Shown: one piece after another, positions 1 through 7,519 of the stretch
Position numbering within the stretch: the first letter of the stretch is position 1
Layout: each line of letters starts with the position of its first letter
Origin: Mesorhizobium qingshengii
GTDB lineage: Bacteria > Pseudomonadota > Alphaproteobacteria > Rhizobiales > Rhizobiaceae
Reading direction: 5' to 3'
Length of the DNA: 64,000 nucleotides
Assembly (NCBI RefSeq): GCF_027563465.1
Contig: NZ_JAPFQA010000002.1
Coordinates: 806,001-870,000 of the forward strand
Notes under the pieces: generated by a model
Databases searched by the model: none
The model's input: only the letters and a program-made list of their open reading frames with translations
Told to the model about the DNA's origin: nothing
Program-made: the position numbers and the translations under genes

Positions 1-419
1 AGGACTCCTGGCTGGCCTGTGTGACGGTCCTGAAGACCGAAATCATCGGCGAGACGCCGGCGGCCGACGAAACGGGCCGCTCGGAGTATCTAAGGCGGCT
101 CGTCGCACTGAAGGACTGGGCCCGTCCGCTGCACCTGCCGGAAGACCGCATCAGCTACCATGTCCTTGAAGCGGTCAGCCCTGCCGATGCGATCCTCAAC
201 TACGCCGAACACAATGACGTTGGGCACATCGTCGTTGGAGCAAGGGCGTCCTCGGCAATTCGCCGTCACCTCGGCAGCGTCTCGACCAAAGTCGTGGCAC
301 AGGCCCTTTGCTCGGTTTCAGTGGTCCGTCTCAAGGTGGTCGAGGAACAGGGGCTGCACCGCAAGGGCCCCGAGCCTATCGCGCCAGTGGGGCGGGAGAA
401 CGCCGAACCAGAGCCATGA
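1..419 (+). CDS. Universal stress protein domain, C-terminal part (5' end outside window)
   Basis: The reading frame is open from the first bases of the window and stops with TGA at 417-419, so the N-terminus is missing. About 138 residues are visible. The segment VGARASSAIRRHLGSVS fits the UspA-type nucleotide-binding loop (G-x-x-x then about nine residues then G-S), followed by the typical last strand SVSVVRL. A GTG at 21 is in frame, but the frame upstream of it is also open and coding-like, so that GTG is probably internal. Some rhizobia have a protein kinase fused to a C-terminal Usp domain, so this could be the tail of such a fusion; the window does not show the upstream part. The last 25 residues are polar and probably disordered. 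Confidence 0.75.
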   Translation, partial: DSWLACVTVLKTEIIGETPAADETGRSEYLRRLVALKDWARPLHLPEDRISYHVLEAVSPADAILNYAEHNDVGHIVVGARASSAIRRHLGSVSTKVVAQALCSVSVVRLKVVEEQGLHRKGPEPIAPVGRENAEPEP

Positions 420-522
420 ACACGGCGTCAAGGCACGGTGGCAATCGGGACACCCGTCCCTGCGGGTCTCCGTGCGGTCGCCATATCCGCGAGCAACAGT
501 AAAGGATCTCAGGATATTCCGC

Positions 523-598
<76 letters not shown>

Positions 599-615
599 GT
601 CCAGCGGATGGCGCA

Positions 616-643
616 TTTATCGGGCGCGGTGGTTTTCTGTCAA
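616..643 (-). promoter_or_regulatory. Sigma-70-type promoter of tRNA-Ala
   Basis: On the minus strand a perfect TTGACA (-35, complement of 638-643) is separated by 16 bp from GATAAA (-10, complement of 616-621). The predicted start is about 10 nt upstream of the mature tRNA 5' end at 598, a normal distance for a monocistronic tRNA. Confidence 0.6.
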
Positions 644-758
644 GGCGGCGTTTTGTGGAAATCTCCGGCCGCCGGACGCCGGGCTGGCGGGTGAGGGAAG
701 GCGGCCCTTGCCGGTTTGGCGTGCAATGGCTACATGTCGGCAACAATTGGAGACCGGC

Positions 759-1049
759 ATGATCGCCCTCATTCAAACAATCGTCATGGCGCTTGACCTG
801 TACTGGTGGGTCATCATCGCCTCGGCGATCTTTTCCTGGCTTTACGCCTTCAACGTCGTCAACTCGCGCAATCAGTTCGTCGGCAGCATCGGCAACATGC
901 TCTACCGGCTGACCGAGCCGGCGCTGCGGCCGATCCGCCGTTTCATGCCGGACCTTGGCGGCATCGACATTTCGCCTATCATCCTGCTGTTGATCCTGTT
1001 CTTCCTGCGGCAGTTCCTGCTCACCACCGTGCTGTCGCTGGTCGTCTGA
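759..1049 (+). CDS. YggT family membrane protein
   Basis: A 96-residue integral membrane protein with a hydrophobic helix at each end (about residues 2-26 and 70-95). The middle holds the family hallmark [10 protein letters not shown] followed by GGIDISP. YggT proteins are small inner-membrane proteins linked to osmotic tolerance or membrane organisation; the exact role is unsettled. The ATG at 759 is chosen because GGAG lies 6-9 nt before it and the homologous part begins there; an in-frame extension to 708 lacks family similarity. It is followed 13 bp later by the DUF167 gene, the usual rhizobial pairing. Confidence 0.9.
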   Translation: MIALIQTIVMALDLYWWVIIASAIFSWLYAFNVVNSRNQFVGSIGNMLYRLTEPALRPIRRFMPDLGGIDISPIILLLILFFLRQFLLTTVLSLVV

Positions 1050-1062
1050 GGCCGGCGGTTCC

Positions 1063-1377
1063 ATGAGCCCACCGTTTCGCTTGCGCGATGGCGGTGTCGA
1101 CCTGTTCGTGCGGCTGACGCCGAAGGCCGCGCTGGACAGGCTCGAAGGCGTTGAAACTTCAGCGGACGGGCGAAGCCATCTGAAGGCCCGCGTCCGCGCC
1201 GTGCCGGAAAACGGCGCTGCCAACCAGGCGCTGCAACGGCTTGTCGCCAAGGCGCTTGGCGTGCCGGCGTCGGCGGTGTCGGTGGTCGCCGGCGGCACGA
1301 GCCGCCTGAAGACACTGCGCATTTCGGGTGACCCGCGAGCCCTGGCGGAGAGCATCGACGCGTTGAGTGGCGGTTGA
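1063..1377 (+). CDS. DUF167 (YggU-type) family protein
   Basis: A 104-residue protein with the DUF167 core: V-x-L-F-V-R-L-T-P-K-A near residues 12-22, then LKARVRAVPENGAANQAL and LRISGDP near the C-terminus. This small alpha/beta fold is widely conserved, but its biochemical role is unknown. It follows yggT with a 13-bp gap, so the two are probably co-transcribed. It ends 59 bp before the convergent RpiR gene. Confidence 0.88.
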   Translation: MSPPFRLRDGGVDLFVRLTPKAALDRLEGVETSADGRSHLKARVRAVPENGAANQALQRLVAKALGVPASAVSVVAGGTSRLKTLRISGDPRALAESIDALSGG

Positions 1378-1436
1378 AAATCGTCGGTCGGCGCATACGT
1401 TTCAGATTAGCCCCTGGCGAACAGACAGAGGGCGTC

Positions 1437-2318
1437 TCAGTCCCCGAGCGGCAGGCGCGGATCGTCCACCTTCAACGTGTTCACGCTCTGCTTGATGCGG
1501 CGCAGATTCTCGAGGACCTTTGGTCCGCGCGTCTCGGCGACCGAGGTGACGAGCATGTCGACGATCGCCAGCAGTGCATAGCGCGACGATGTCGGCTTGT
1601 AGATGTTGCCGTCTTCCAAGGGCTGGAAATGGATCACCGTGTCGGCGGCCTTGGCAAGCGCCGAGTCCGGCGCCGTGATGGCGACGGTGGTGGCGCCATA
1701 CTGCTGGGCGACCTGCACGGCATCGATGACCGAACGCGCATAGCCGGAAACCGAGAAGGCGACCAGCGTGGTGTCGGGCGTGGCAACGGCGGCGTACATG
1801 CGCTGCAGCTGTCCGTCGATCTGCGCCACCACCGACATGCCCAGCCTGAACAGCCGGTTCTGCATCTCGGTCGCCATCATCGACGAAATGCCGCCGGAGC
1901 CGATGCAAAGCACATTGCCGGAGACAGCGATCCGCGCGGCGACGCCGACCAGCGTCGTCATGTCGAGATTTTCGCTGGAGCGCTGGATGGCGGCGATCGC
2001 CGCCTCTGTGATGGCTGACGCGATACGCTGCTCGCGCGCGTCGCGGCTCAGTGGCTCCGGCGACAGATACTGGCCGCCGATGGCGATGGCCTGCGCCAGA
2101 TAGAATTTGAAGTCGCGCAGGCCCTCGCAGCCGAGGTTGCGACAGAACCGCGTCACTGTAGGCTCGCTGACACCGACGCGCGCGGCAATTTCCGAGATCG
2201 CCGCCTTGGAGACGAAGTCGAGGTCGGCAAGCACGAAACCGGCGAGCTTGCGATCCGACTTCGTTCCGTCCTGCGACATCAGTTGCAGGCGGGTGATGAT
2301 GTCGGCCGGCGTCTTCAT
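1437..2318 (-). CDS. RpiR-family transcriptional regulator with SIS domain
   Basis: A 293-residue regulator. Residues about 1-75 form the RpiR helix-turn-helix, with ISEIAARVGVSEPTVTRFCR near 40-59. A SIS (sugar isomerase) domain follows at about 115-250, with CIGSGGISSMM and VAFSVSGYARSVIDAV as phosphosugar-binding loops. Such proteins sense phosphorylated sugars and usually control the adjacent catabolic genes. The start at 2318 is preferred over an upstream in-frame codon at 2381 because the family begins there and the longer form would overlap the ATPase gene. It is the third gene of a minus-strand operon (dehydrogenase, ATPase, regulator), 10 bp after the ATPase stop. The likely target is the divergent promoter near 4180-4350. 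Confidence 0.9.
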   Translation of the reverse strand: MKTPADIITRLQLMSQDGTKSDRKLAGFVLADLDFVSKAAISEIAARVGVSEPTVTRFCRNLGCEGLRDFKFYLAQAIAIGGQYLSPEPLSRDAREQRIASAITEAAIAAIQRSSENLDMTTLVGVAARIAVSGNVLCIGSGGISSMMATEMQNRLFRLGMSVVAQIDGQLQRMYAAVATPDTTLVAFSVSGYARSVIDAVQVAQQYGATTVAITAPDSALAKAADTVIHFQPLEDGNIYKPTSSRYALLAIVDMLVTSVAETRGPKVLENLRRIKQSVNTLKVDDPRLPLGD

Positions 2319-2328
2319 GCGTGTGTCT

Positions 2329-3396
2329 TCATAGCGGCAGGCCTGTCGCCTTGTCGAACAGATGGATGTTGCCGGGATCAACGGTCACCGGCAGTGAGTC
2401 GCCCGGCCTGACCTGCACCCTGTCGCGGAACACCGCGCGCACCGTATCGGCGCCAATGGCGCCATAGACATGGGTTTCGGAGCCGGTCGGCTCGACGACA
2501 TCCACCTTGATCGCCATCGCGTCGACAGCCTCGCCGATGACGAAGTGTTCGGGCCGGATGCCGGCTTCCACCTCACTGCCTGCCGGCACCGTCTTGCCGA
2601 CAAGCGCAAGCCGGCCGCCGCCGGCCGATTCGAACCAGGTTTTCTCAGGCGATGTCTTGAGGGCTCCGGAAACGAAACTCATCGACGGCGAGCCGAGGAA
2701 GCTGGCGACGAATTTGTTGGCCGGCCGGTCATAGAGTTCCAGCGGCGCCCCGACCTGCTGGATCCTGCCGCGGTCCATCACCACGATACGGTCGGCCATG
2801 GTCATGGCTTCGATCTGGTCGTGGGTGACGTAGACGATCGTCGACTTGAGCCGCTGGTGCAGCGCCTTGATCTCGACGCGCATCTGCACGCGCAGTTGCG
2901 CGTCGAGGTTGGACAGGGGCTCGTCGAACAGGAACACCGACGGCTCGCGCACGATGGCGCGGCCCATGGCGACGCGCTGGCGCTGGCCACCGGACAGCTG
3001 GCGGGGGTAGCGGTCGAGATAGGAGAAGAGATTGAGGACGCCCGACGCCTTCTTGACCTTCTGGTCGATGGCGGCGCGCGCTTCACCACGGATCTTCGGG
3101 CCAAAGCCGATGTTGTCCGACGCCTTCAGGTGCGGAAACAGCGCATAGGACTGGAACACCATGGCGATGTTGCGCTGCTGCGGCGGCAGTTCGTTGGCGC
3201 GCACGCCGCCTATCAGCAGGTCGCCGGAGGTGATTGTCTCCAGACCGGCCAGCATGCGCAGCAAGGTCGACTTGCCGCAGCCGGATGGCCCGACCAGAAC
3301 GACGAACTCGCCGCTCTTGATGTCGAGGCGGATGTTCTCGAGGATCTTGTGCTGCCCGAACGATTTCGACAGGTCGCGGAACTCGACGTCGGTCAT
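2329..3396 (-). CDS. ABC transporter ATP-binding protein, MalK/UgpC type
   Basis: A 355-residue ATPase of the carbohydrate importer (CUT1) class. Walker A is GPSGCGKST (about 37-45), the signature is LSGGQRQRVAMGRA, Walker B is VFLFDEPLSNLD, and the H-loop is YVTHDQ. A C-terminal TOBE/OB regulatory domain follows from about 235. The ATG at 3396 starts 2 bp after the dehydrogenase stop, and its ribosome site GGGAGCG lies in the end of that gene. A longer frame back to 3639 is only overlap with the dehydrogenase. It should energise the divergently encoded binding protein and permeases at 4353-7369, which have no ATPase of their own. Confidence 0.93.
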   Translation of the reverse strand: MTDVEFRDLSKSFGQHKILENIRLDIKSGEFVVLVGPSGCGKSTLLRMLAGLETITSGDLLIGGVRANELPPQQRNIAMVFQSYALFPHLKASDNIGFGPKIRGEARAAIDQKVKKASGVLNLFSYLDRYPRQLSGGQRQRVAMGRAIVREPSVFLFDEPLSNLDAQLRVQMRVEIKALHQRLKSTIVYVTHDQIEAMTMADRIVVMDRGRIQQVGAPLELYDRPANKFVASFLGSPSMSFVSGALKTSPEKTWFESAGGGRLALVGKTVPAGSEVEAGIRPEHFVIGEAVDAMAIKVDVVEPTGSETHVYGAIGADTVRAVFRDRVQVRPGDSLPVTVDPGNIHLFDKATGLPL

Positions 3397-3398
3397 GG

Positions 3399-4169
3399 TC
3401 ACGCTCCCAGAATGTCGTCGATGAATGGCAGGCAGCCGGCCGTCAGTCCCGCATCCACGGGCATCACCACGCCTGTTACGCCCGATGCGCGATCGGACGC
3501 AAGAAAGGCGACGGCTTCCGCCACTTCCGAGGCGTTGACGATGCGACCGAGCGGATAGAGCCGCTGCAGCTTGCCGAGGATTTCGGGATCCTTGGCAAGG
3601 CGGTGGTCCCAGGCGGCGGTGCGGATGGAACCCGGACACACGACATTGGCGCGCAGGCCGCCGCGGCCGAGCTCGACGGCGATCGCCTTCGCATAGGCAT
3701 TGATGCCGGCCTTGGCCGCCGCGTAGGCAGGGTTGCCGAAATGCGCGATGGCATTGACCGACGAGATGAAGACGACACTGCCGGAGCCGCGCCCGGCCAT
3801 TGCCTTGACCAGCGGGTCGGCGAAAGTCATCACGCCGGTCAGATTGAGATCGAGCTCCTGCTCTATCTTGTCGGGGGTGAGCGCGGAGATCGTCTCGGCG
3901 CGAGTCCAGCCGGCGTTGTTGATGAGAATGTCAGGCACGCCGTCCCTGTCGAGGATAGCGCCGATCGCAGCCGCTATCGAATCCCGGTCGAGAAGATCGA
4001 AGACGTGGCGGGAGGCAAAATGCGGGCTCTTCAACGCTTCGCTCGACTGGTCGCAGCCGACGACCCTGGCGCCCCTTTGCGCCATCAGCGCCACGATGGC
4101 CGTGCCGAGGCCGCCGCCGGCGCCGGTCACCACGACAGTCTTGCCTTCGAACTCGGCTTTCGAAACCAC
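3399..4169 (-). CDS. Short-chain dehydrogenase/reductase (SDR)
   Basis: A 256-residue classical SDR. The Rossmann nucleotide loop TGAGGGLG is near residues 15-22, NNAGW marks the core, and the catalytic Ser is in FISSVNA, with Tyr and Lys in YAAAKAG. The start is GTG at 4169, preceded by GGAGGA at a 9-nt spacing; no in-frame ATG lies nearby. It is the first gene of the minus-strand operon with the ABC ATPase and RpiR regulator. It probably oxidises the imported sugar, polyol or sugar acid; the substrate cannot be read from sequence. Confidence 0.88.
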   Translation of the reverse strand: MVSKAEFEGKTVVVTGAGGGLGTAIVALMAQRGARVVGCDQSSEALKSPHFASRHVFDLLDRDSIAAAIGAILDRDGVPDILINNAGWTRAETISALTPDKIEQELDLNLTGVMTFADPLVKAMAGRGSGSVVFISSVNAIAHFGNPAYAAAKAGINAYAKAIAVELGRGGLRANVVCPGSIRTAAWDHRLAKDPEILGKLQRLYPLGRIVNASEVAEAVAFLASDRASGVTGVVMPVDAGLTAGCLPFIDDILGA

Positions 4170-4224
4170 CGCGCGTCATCCTCCGGGAGTTCTGACGGAT
4201 CACGTCAGGCCTTAGCCTTGTAAA

Positions 4225-4239
4225 TGTAATTAAGCAACA
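4225..4239. promoter_or_regulatory. Candidate RpiR-family operator
   Basis: TGTAATTAAGCAACA lies in the 183-bp gap between the divergent dehydrogenase and binding-protein genes. Its left half matches the TGTAATTAA of the HexR (RpiR family) consensus, and the outer TGT...ACA is palindromic; the right half is degenerate. It sits in the most AT-rich part of the gap, where promoters for both operons are expected. The likely ligand is the RpiR gene product encoded at 1437-2318. Confidence 0.35.
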
Positions 4240-4352
4240 TAATAATCCGCTTGCAAGCCTTGAAATCATCGATAATGTAGGAAAGTCACACAAATCTTCT
4301 GCTCCGGCAGCGAAGAGGCGCGCAGGCGCAAAATCAAAATGGGAGACATCAA

Positions 4353-5585
4353 ATGAGCCTTGCAAAATGGACTGTCGGCCTGATGGCCGGAATGAGCATG
4401 CTGGCATTCGCGGCGCAGGCCAATGCGGGCGAGGTGCGCGTCACCGTCGCCGAATACAGCGCCAAGACTGGCCCTTATTTCGACAGCGTCAAGAAGGAGT
4501 TCGAGGCGGCGAACCCCGGCATCACCGTCAAGTTCGAAGTGGTGCCGTGGGATGTGCTGCTGCAGAAGCTGACCACCGACATCACCGCCGGCACCAATGC
4601 CGATCTTTCGATCATCGGCACACGCTGGCTGATCGACTTCGTCCAGCAGGGTGTGGCCGAGCCGCTCGACAGCTACATCACGCCCGACTTCAAGGGCCGC
4701 TTCATCGACACGTTCCTGTCGCCCTCGATCATGGAGGGCAAGACCTACGGCCTGCCGATCGCTGCCTCGGCGCGCGCCATGTACTACAACAAGGAGCTGT
4801 TCGAGAAAGCCGGCATCGCCAATCCGCCGGCCAACTGGACCGAGCTGCAGGAAGACGCGCGCAAGATCAAGGCGCTCGGTTCCGGCACCTTCGGCTTCGG
4901 CCTGCAGGGCAAGGAGATCGAGACCGACGTCTACTACTACTATGCGATGTGGTCCTACGGCACCGAAATCCTCAACAAGGACGGCACCTCCGGCCTCGGC
5001 ACGCCGGGCGCGCTTGAAGCCGCCAAGCTCTACAAATCGATGATCGATGAAGGCCTGACCGAGCCGGGCGTCACCTCCAACAACCGCGAGGATGTGCAGA
5101 ACCTGTTCAAGCAGGGCAAGGTCGGCATGATGATCACCGCACCCTTCCTGTCCAACCAGATCAAGGACGAGGCGCCGAACCTGAAATACGGCGTGGCGGC
5201 CATTCCGGCCGGACCGACCGGCGCGCGCGGCACCTATGGCGTCACCGATTCCATCATCATGTTCAAGAATTCCAAGAACAAGGACGAGGCCTGGAAGCTG
5301 CTCGATTTCCTGTTCACCAAGGAGCAGCGCGCCAAGTTCACGCAAGGCGAAGGCTTCCTGCCGGTCAACAAGGAAGAGGCCAAGATGGACTACTATGTGA
5401 ACAATGCCGACCTGGCGGCGTTCACCGCCCTGCTGCCCGACGCCCGCTTCGCGCCGATCATCCCGGGCTGGGAGGAGGTCGCGCAGATCACCTCCGACGC
5501 CATGCAGAAGATCTATCTCGGCGGCGACCCCGAGGCAGGCTTGAAAGACGCCGCGGCCAAGGCCAACGCCGTGCTGAAGAAATAG
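4353..5585 (+). CDS. Extracellular solute-binding protein of a carbohydrate ABC importer
   Basis: A 410-residue periplasmic binding protein (SBP family 1, UgpB/MalE-like). A Sec signal peptide is visible: Lys5, a hydrophobic stretch, then cleavage after AQANA at about residue 25. The mature part shows the family layout (FEAANPGITVKFEVVPWD, later VNKEEAKMDYY and PGWEEVAQI). It captures a sugar or sugar-like solute in the periplasm and delivers it to the permeases that follow. The ligand is unknown. The purine-rich GGGAGAC upstream of the ATG is a plausible ribosome site. A perfect hairpin follows its stop codon. Confidence 0.93.
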   Translation: MSLAKWTVGLMAGMSMLAFAAQANAGEVRVTVAEYSAKTGPYFDSVKKEFEAANPGITVKFEVVPWDVLLQKLTTDITAGTNADLSIIGTRWLIDFVQQGVAEPLDSYITPDFKGRFIDTFLSPSIMEGKTYGLPIAASARAMYYNKELFEKAGIANPPANWTELQEDARKIKALGSGTFGFGLQGKEIETDVYYYYAMWSYGTEILNKDGTSGLGTPGALEAAKLYKSMIDEGLTEPGVTSNNREDVQNLFKQGKVGMMITAPFLSNQIKDEAPNLKYGVAAIPAGPTGARGTYGVTDSIIMFKNSKNKDEAWKLLDFLFTKEQRAKFTQGEGFLPVNKEEAKMDYYVNNADLAAFTALLPDARFAPIIPGWEEVAQITSDAMQKIYLGGDPEAGLKDAAAKANAVLKK

Positions 5586-5603
5586 GGCGTCTCTCCCGCG
5601 CCC

Positions 5604-5633
5604 GTGGCGCGCCCCGACGACCGGGCGCGCCAC
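5604..5633 (+). promoter_or_regulatory. Intercistronic hairpin between binding protein and permease genes
   Basis: GTGGCGCGCCC (5604-5614) and GGGCGCGCCAC (5623-5633) form a perfect 11-bp stem with an 8-nt loop, 19 nt after the binding-protein stop. There is no U-run after it, so it looks more like an mRNA-stabilising or partial-termination element than a full terminator. Such elements let binding protein be made in excess over permeases. It also argues against starting the next gene at the GTG at 5604, which lies inside the stem. Confidence 0.6.
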
Positions 5634-5678
5634 ATTTCCCTGAAGCGAATTTCCAAATTCGCCACACCAGGTCAGCCG

Positions 5679-6548
5679 ATGCAAAATCGTTTCTTGCCCT
5701 ATCTCCTGACCTTGCCCAGCCTGCTCCTGGCGGCAGTCGTCATCTTCTGGCCGGTCTGGGACCTGATCCAGATCTCGACGCATGACGTGAACCGCTTCGG
5801 CCAGCTTCGCGAACTCAACGACTTCGCCAATTTCTCGGCGCTCGCCGCCGATCCCGATTTCATCGCCGCGCTCTGGCGCACCGGCCAGTGGACGGTTCTG
5901 GTCGTCGGCGGTGCGCTGCTGTTGTCGATCCCGGTGGCGATGATCCTCAATACCGATTTCTATGGCAGGGGCATCGCCCGCGTCATCATCATGCTGCCCT
6001 GGGCGGTGTCACTGACCATGACCGCGGTGGTCTGGCGCTGGGCGCTGAGCGGCGAAAGCGGCATGCTGAATTCGGCGCTGATCGGCCTCGGCCTCATCGA
6101 CCACAACATCCAGTGGCTGGCGAGCGCGGAGACCGCCTTTCCCATGCAGGTGCTGATCGGCATCCTGGTGACGGTGCCGTTCACCACGACGATCTTCCTT
6201 GGCGGCCTGTCGTCGATCCCGGACGACCTCTACGAGGCGGCGGCGCTCGAAGGGGCGACGCCGCTGCAGCAGTTCCGCGAGATCACCTTCCCGCTGCTGA
6301 AACCGTTCATCAACATCGCCATCGTGCTCAACACCATCTACGTCTTCAACTCCTTCCCGATCATCTGGGTGATGACGCAAGGCGGGCCGGCCAACTCGAC
6401 CGACATCCTGGTCACCCACCTCTACAAGCTCGCCTTCCGTATCGGCAAACTCGGCGAGGCCTCGGCAGTGTCGCTGGTGATGTTCGCCATATTGCTCGTC
6501 TTCACCATGATCTATGTGCGGCTGGCGATGCGGGAGCAACGCGCATGA
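5679..6548 (+). CDS. ABC sugar permease 1 (MalF/UgpA type)
   Basis: A 289-residue inner-membrane protein with about six hydrophobic helices. The cytoplasmic EAA loop, [20 protein letters not shown], contacts the ATPase. The ATG at 5679 begins the normal first helix; an in-frame GTG at 5604 would add an unrelated leader that lies in a hairpin. Its stop overlaps the start of the second permease as ATGA, so the two are translationally coupled. It forms the heterodimeric channel with the next gene. Confidence 0.92.
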   Translation: MQNRFLPYLLTLPSLLLAAVVIFWPVWDLIQISTHDVNRFGQLRELNDFANFSALAADPDFIAALWRTGQWTVLVVGGALLLSIPVAMILNTDFYGRGIARVIIMLPWAVSLTMTAVVWRWALSGESGMLNSALIGLGLIDHNIQWLASAETAFPMQVLIGILVTVPFTTTIFLGGLSSIPDDLYEAAALEGATPLQQFREITFPLLKPFINIAIVLNTIYVFNSFPIIWVMTQGGPANSTDILVTHLYKLAFRIGKLGEASAVSLVMFAILLVFTMIYVRLAMREQRA

Positions 6549-7369
6549 GAAGCAAGCTCAAACGCACCATCATCGCCTGGCTGCTCCTGGCGCCGCTGAT
6601 CGCGGTGACGATCTTTCCCTTTGCCGTGATGTTCTTGACCGCGGTCAAGCCAAGGCAGGAGGTGCTGTCGCCAACCTGGTGGCCGAGCGAGTTCCGCTGG
6701 TCGAACTTTTCCGACATGTGGGTGGCGACCGGCTTCGGCCAGGCGCTGCTCAATTCGCTCTATGTGTCTGTTATCGCCACGGTTGGCGCCATCCTGATCT
6801 CGGTTCCGGCGGCCTATGCGATGTCGCGCTTTCGCTTTGCCGGCTACGGCGCCTTGCGCCAGTTCCTGCTGATCTCGCAGATGATCTCACCGATCGTGCT
6901 GGTGCTCGGCCTGTTCCGGCTGATGGCGGCGTGGGGGCTGGTGGAGAGCACCACCGCGCTCGGCTTCATCTACATGGCCTTCAACGTCGCCTTCACGGTG
7001 TGGATGCTGCAGAGCTATTTCGACACCATTCCGCGCGATCTCGAGGAAGCGGCGTGGATGGAGGGTGCTGGCCGCTGGCTGACCTTGCGCAAGGTGTTCC
7101 TGCCGCTCTGCCTGCCGGCGATCGCGGTGACCGCGATCTTCACCTTCATCAATGCCTGGAACGAATTCGTCGTGGCGCTGACCATGCTGCGCAGCCAGGA
7201 AAGCTACACCTTGCCGATCCAGGTGTTTTCGCTGGTCGCCGGCCGCTACACCATCGAATGGCACCACGTCATGGCCGCGACGCTGCTGGCGACGTTGCCA
7301 GTGGCGGTCCTGTTCATCTGGCTGCAACGCTACCTCGTTCGCGGGCTGGCGCTCGGGGCGGTCAAGTAG
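6545..7369 (+). CDS. ABC sugar permease 2 (MalG/UgpE type)
   Basis: A 274-residue inner-membrane permease. The N-terminal helix ([18 protein letters not shown]) is followed by further membrane segments and the EAA loop [32 protein letters not shown] is typical of the MalG branch. The start ATG overlaps the TGA of the first permease by three bases. It is the last transporter gene, 150 bp before the M81-type hydrolase, and completes a CUT1 importer with the ATPase at 2329-3396. Confidence 0.92.
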   Translation: MRSKLKRTIIAWLLLAPLIAVTIFPFAVMFLTAVKPRQEVLSPTWWPSEFRWSNFSDMWVATGFGQALLNSLYVSVIATVGAILISVPAAYAMSRFRFAGYGALRQFLLISQMISPIVLVLGLFRLMAAWGLVESTTALGFIYMAFNVAFTVWMLQSYFDTIPRDLEEAAWMEGAGRWLTLRKVFLPLCLPAIAVTAIFTFINAWNEFVVALTMLRSQESYTLPIQVFSLVAGRYTIEWHHVMAATLLATLPVAVLFIWLQRYLVRGLALGAVK

Positions 7370-7379
7370 CCGCGCATTC

Positions 7380-7517
7380 ATGCCGAACGGAGTTCCTGAT
7401 GTCACACCAATATGTGTCCGGGTCATCGCACGCGCCGCTGTCGCCAAGGCCGACGATCTCGTCTACATGCCCAGCCGCAACAACCACGAACTGACCATAG
7501 CGAAGCGGAATTCCTGA
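7380..7517 (+). pseudogene. Possible remnant of a gene between permease and M81 hydrolase
   Basis: A 45-codon frame runs from ATG 7380 to TGA 7515-7517 and ends 2 bp before the next gene. From about 7429 on, nearly every third codon position is G or C, as in real genes of this genome, and the stretch ADDLVYMPSRNNHELTIA looks protein-like. I do not recognise the family. It could be a short fragment left by deletion of an operon gene, or a small real gene. Confidence 0.25.
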
Positions 7518-7519
7518 AA

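Noticed and set aside
1378-1436. Terminator between DUF167 and the RpiR gene
   Set aside because: No stable stem followed by a U-run could be drawn.
5604-5678. GTG start for permease 1 at 5604
   Set aside because: The extra 25 residues are hairpin sequence and not permease-like; ATG 5679 begins the first helix.
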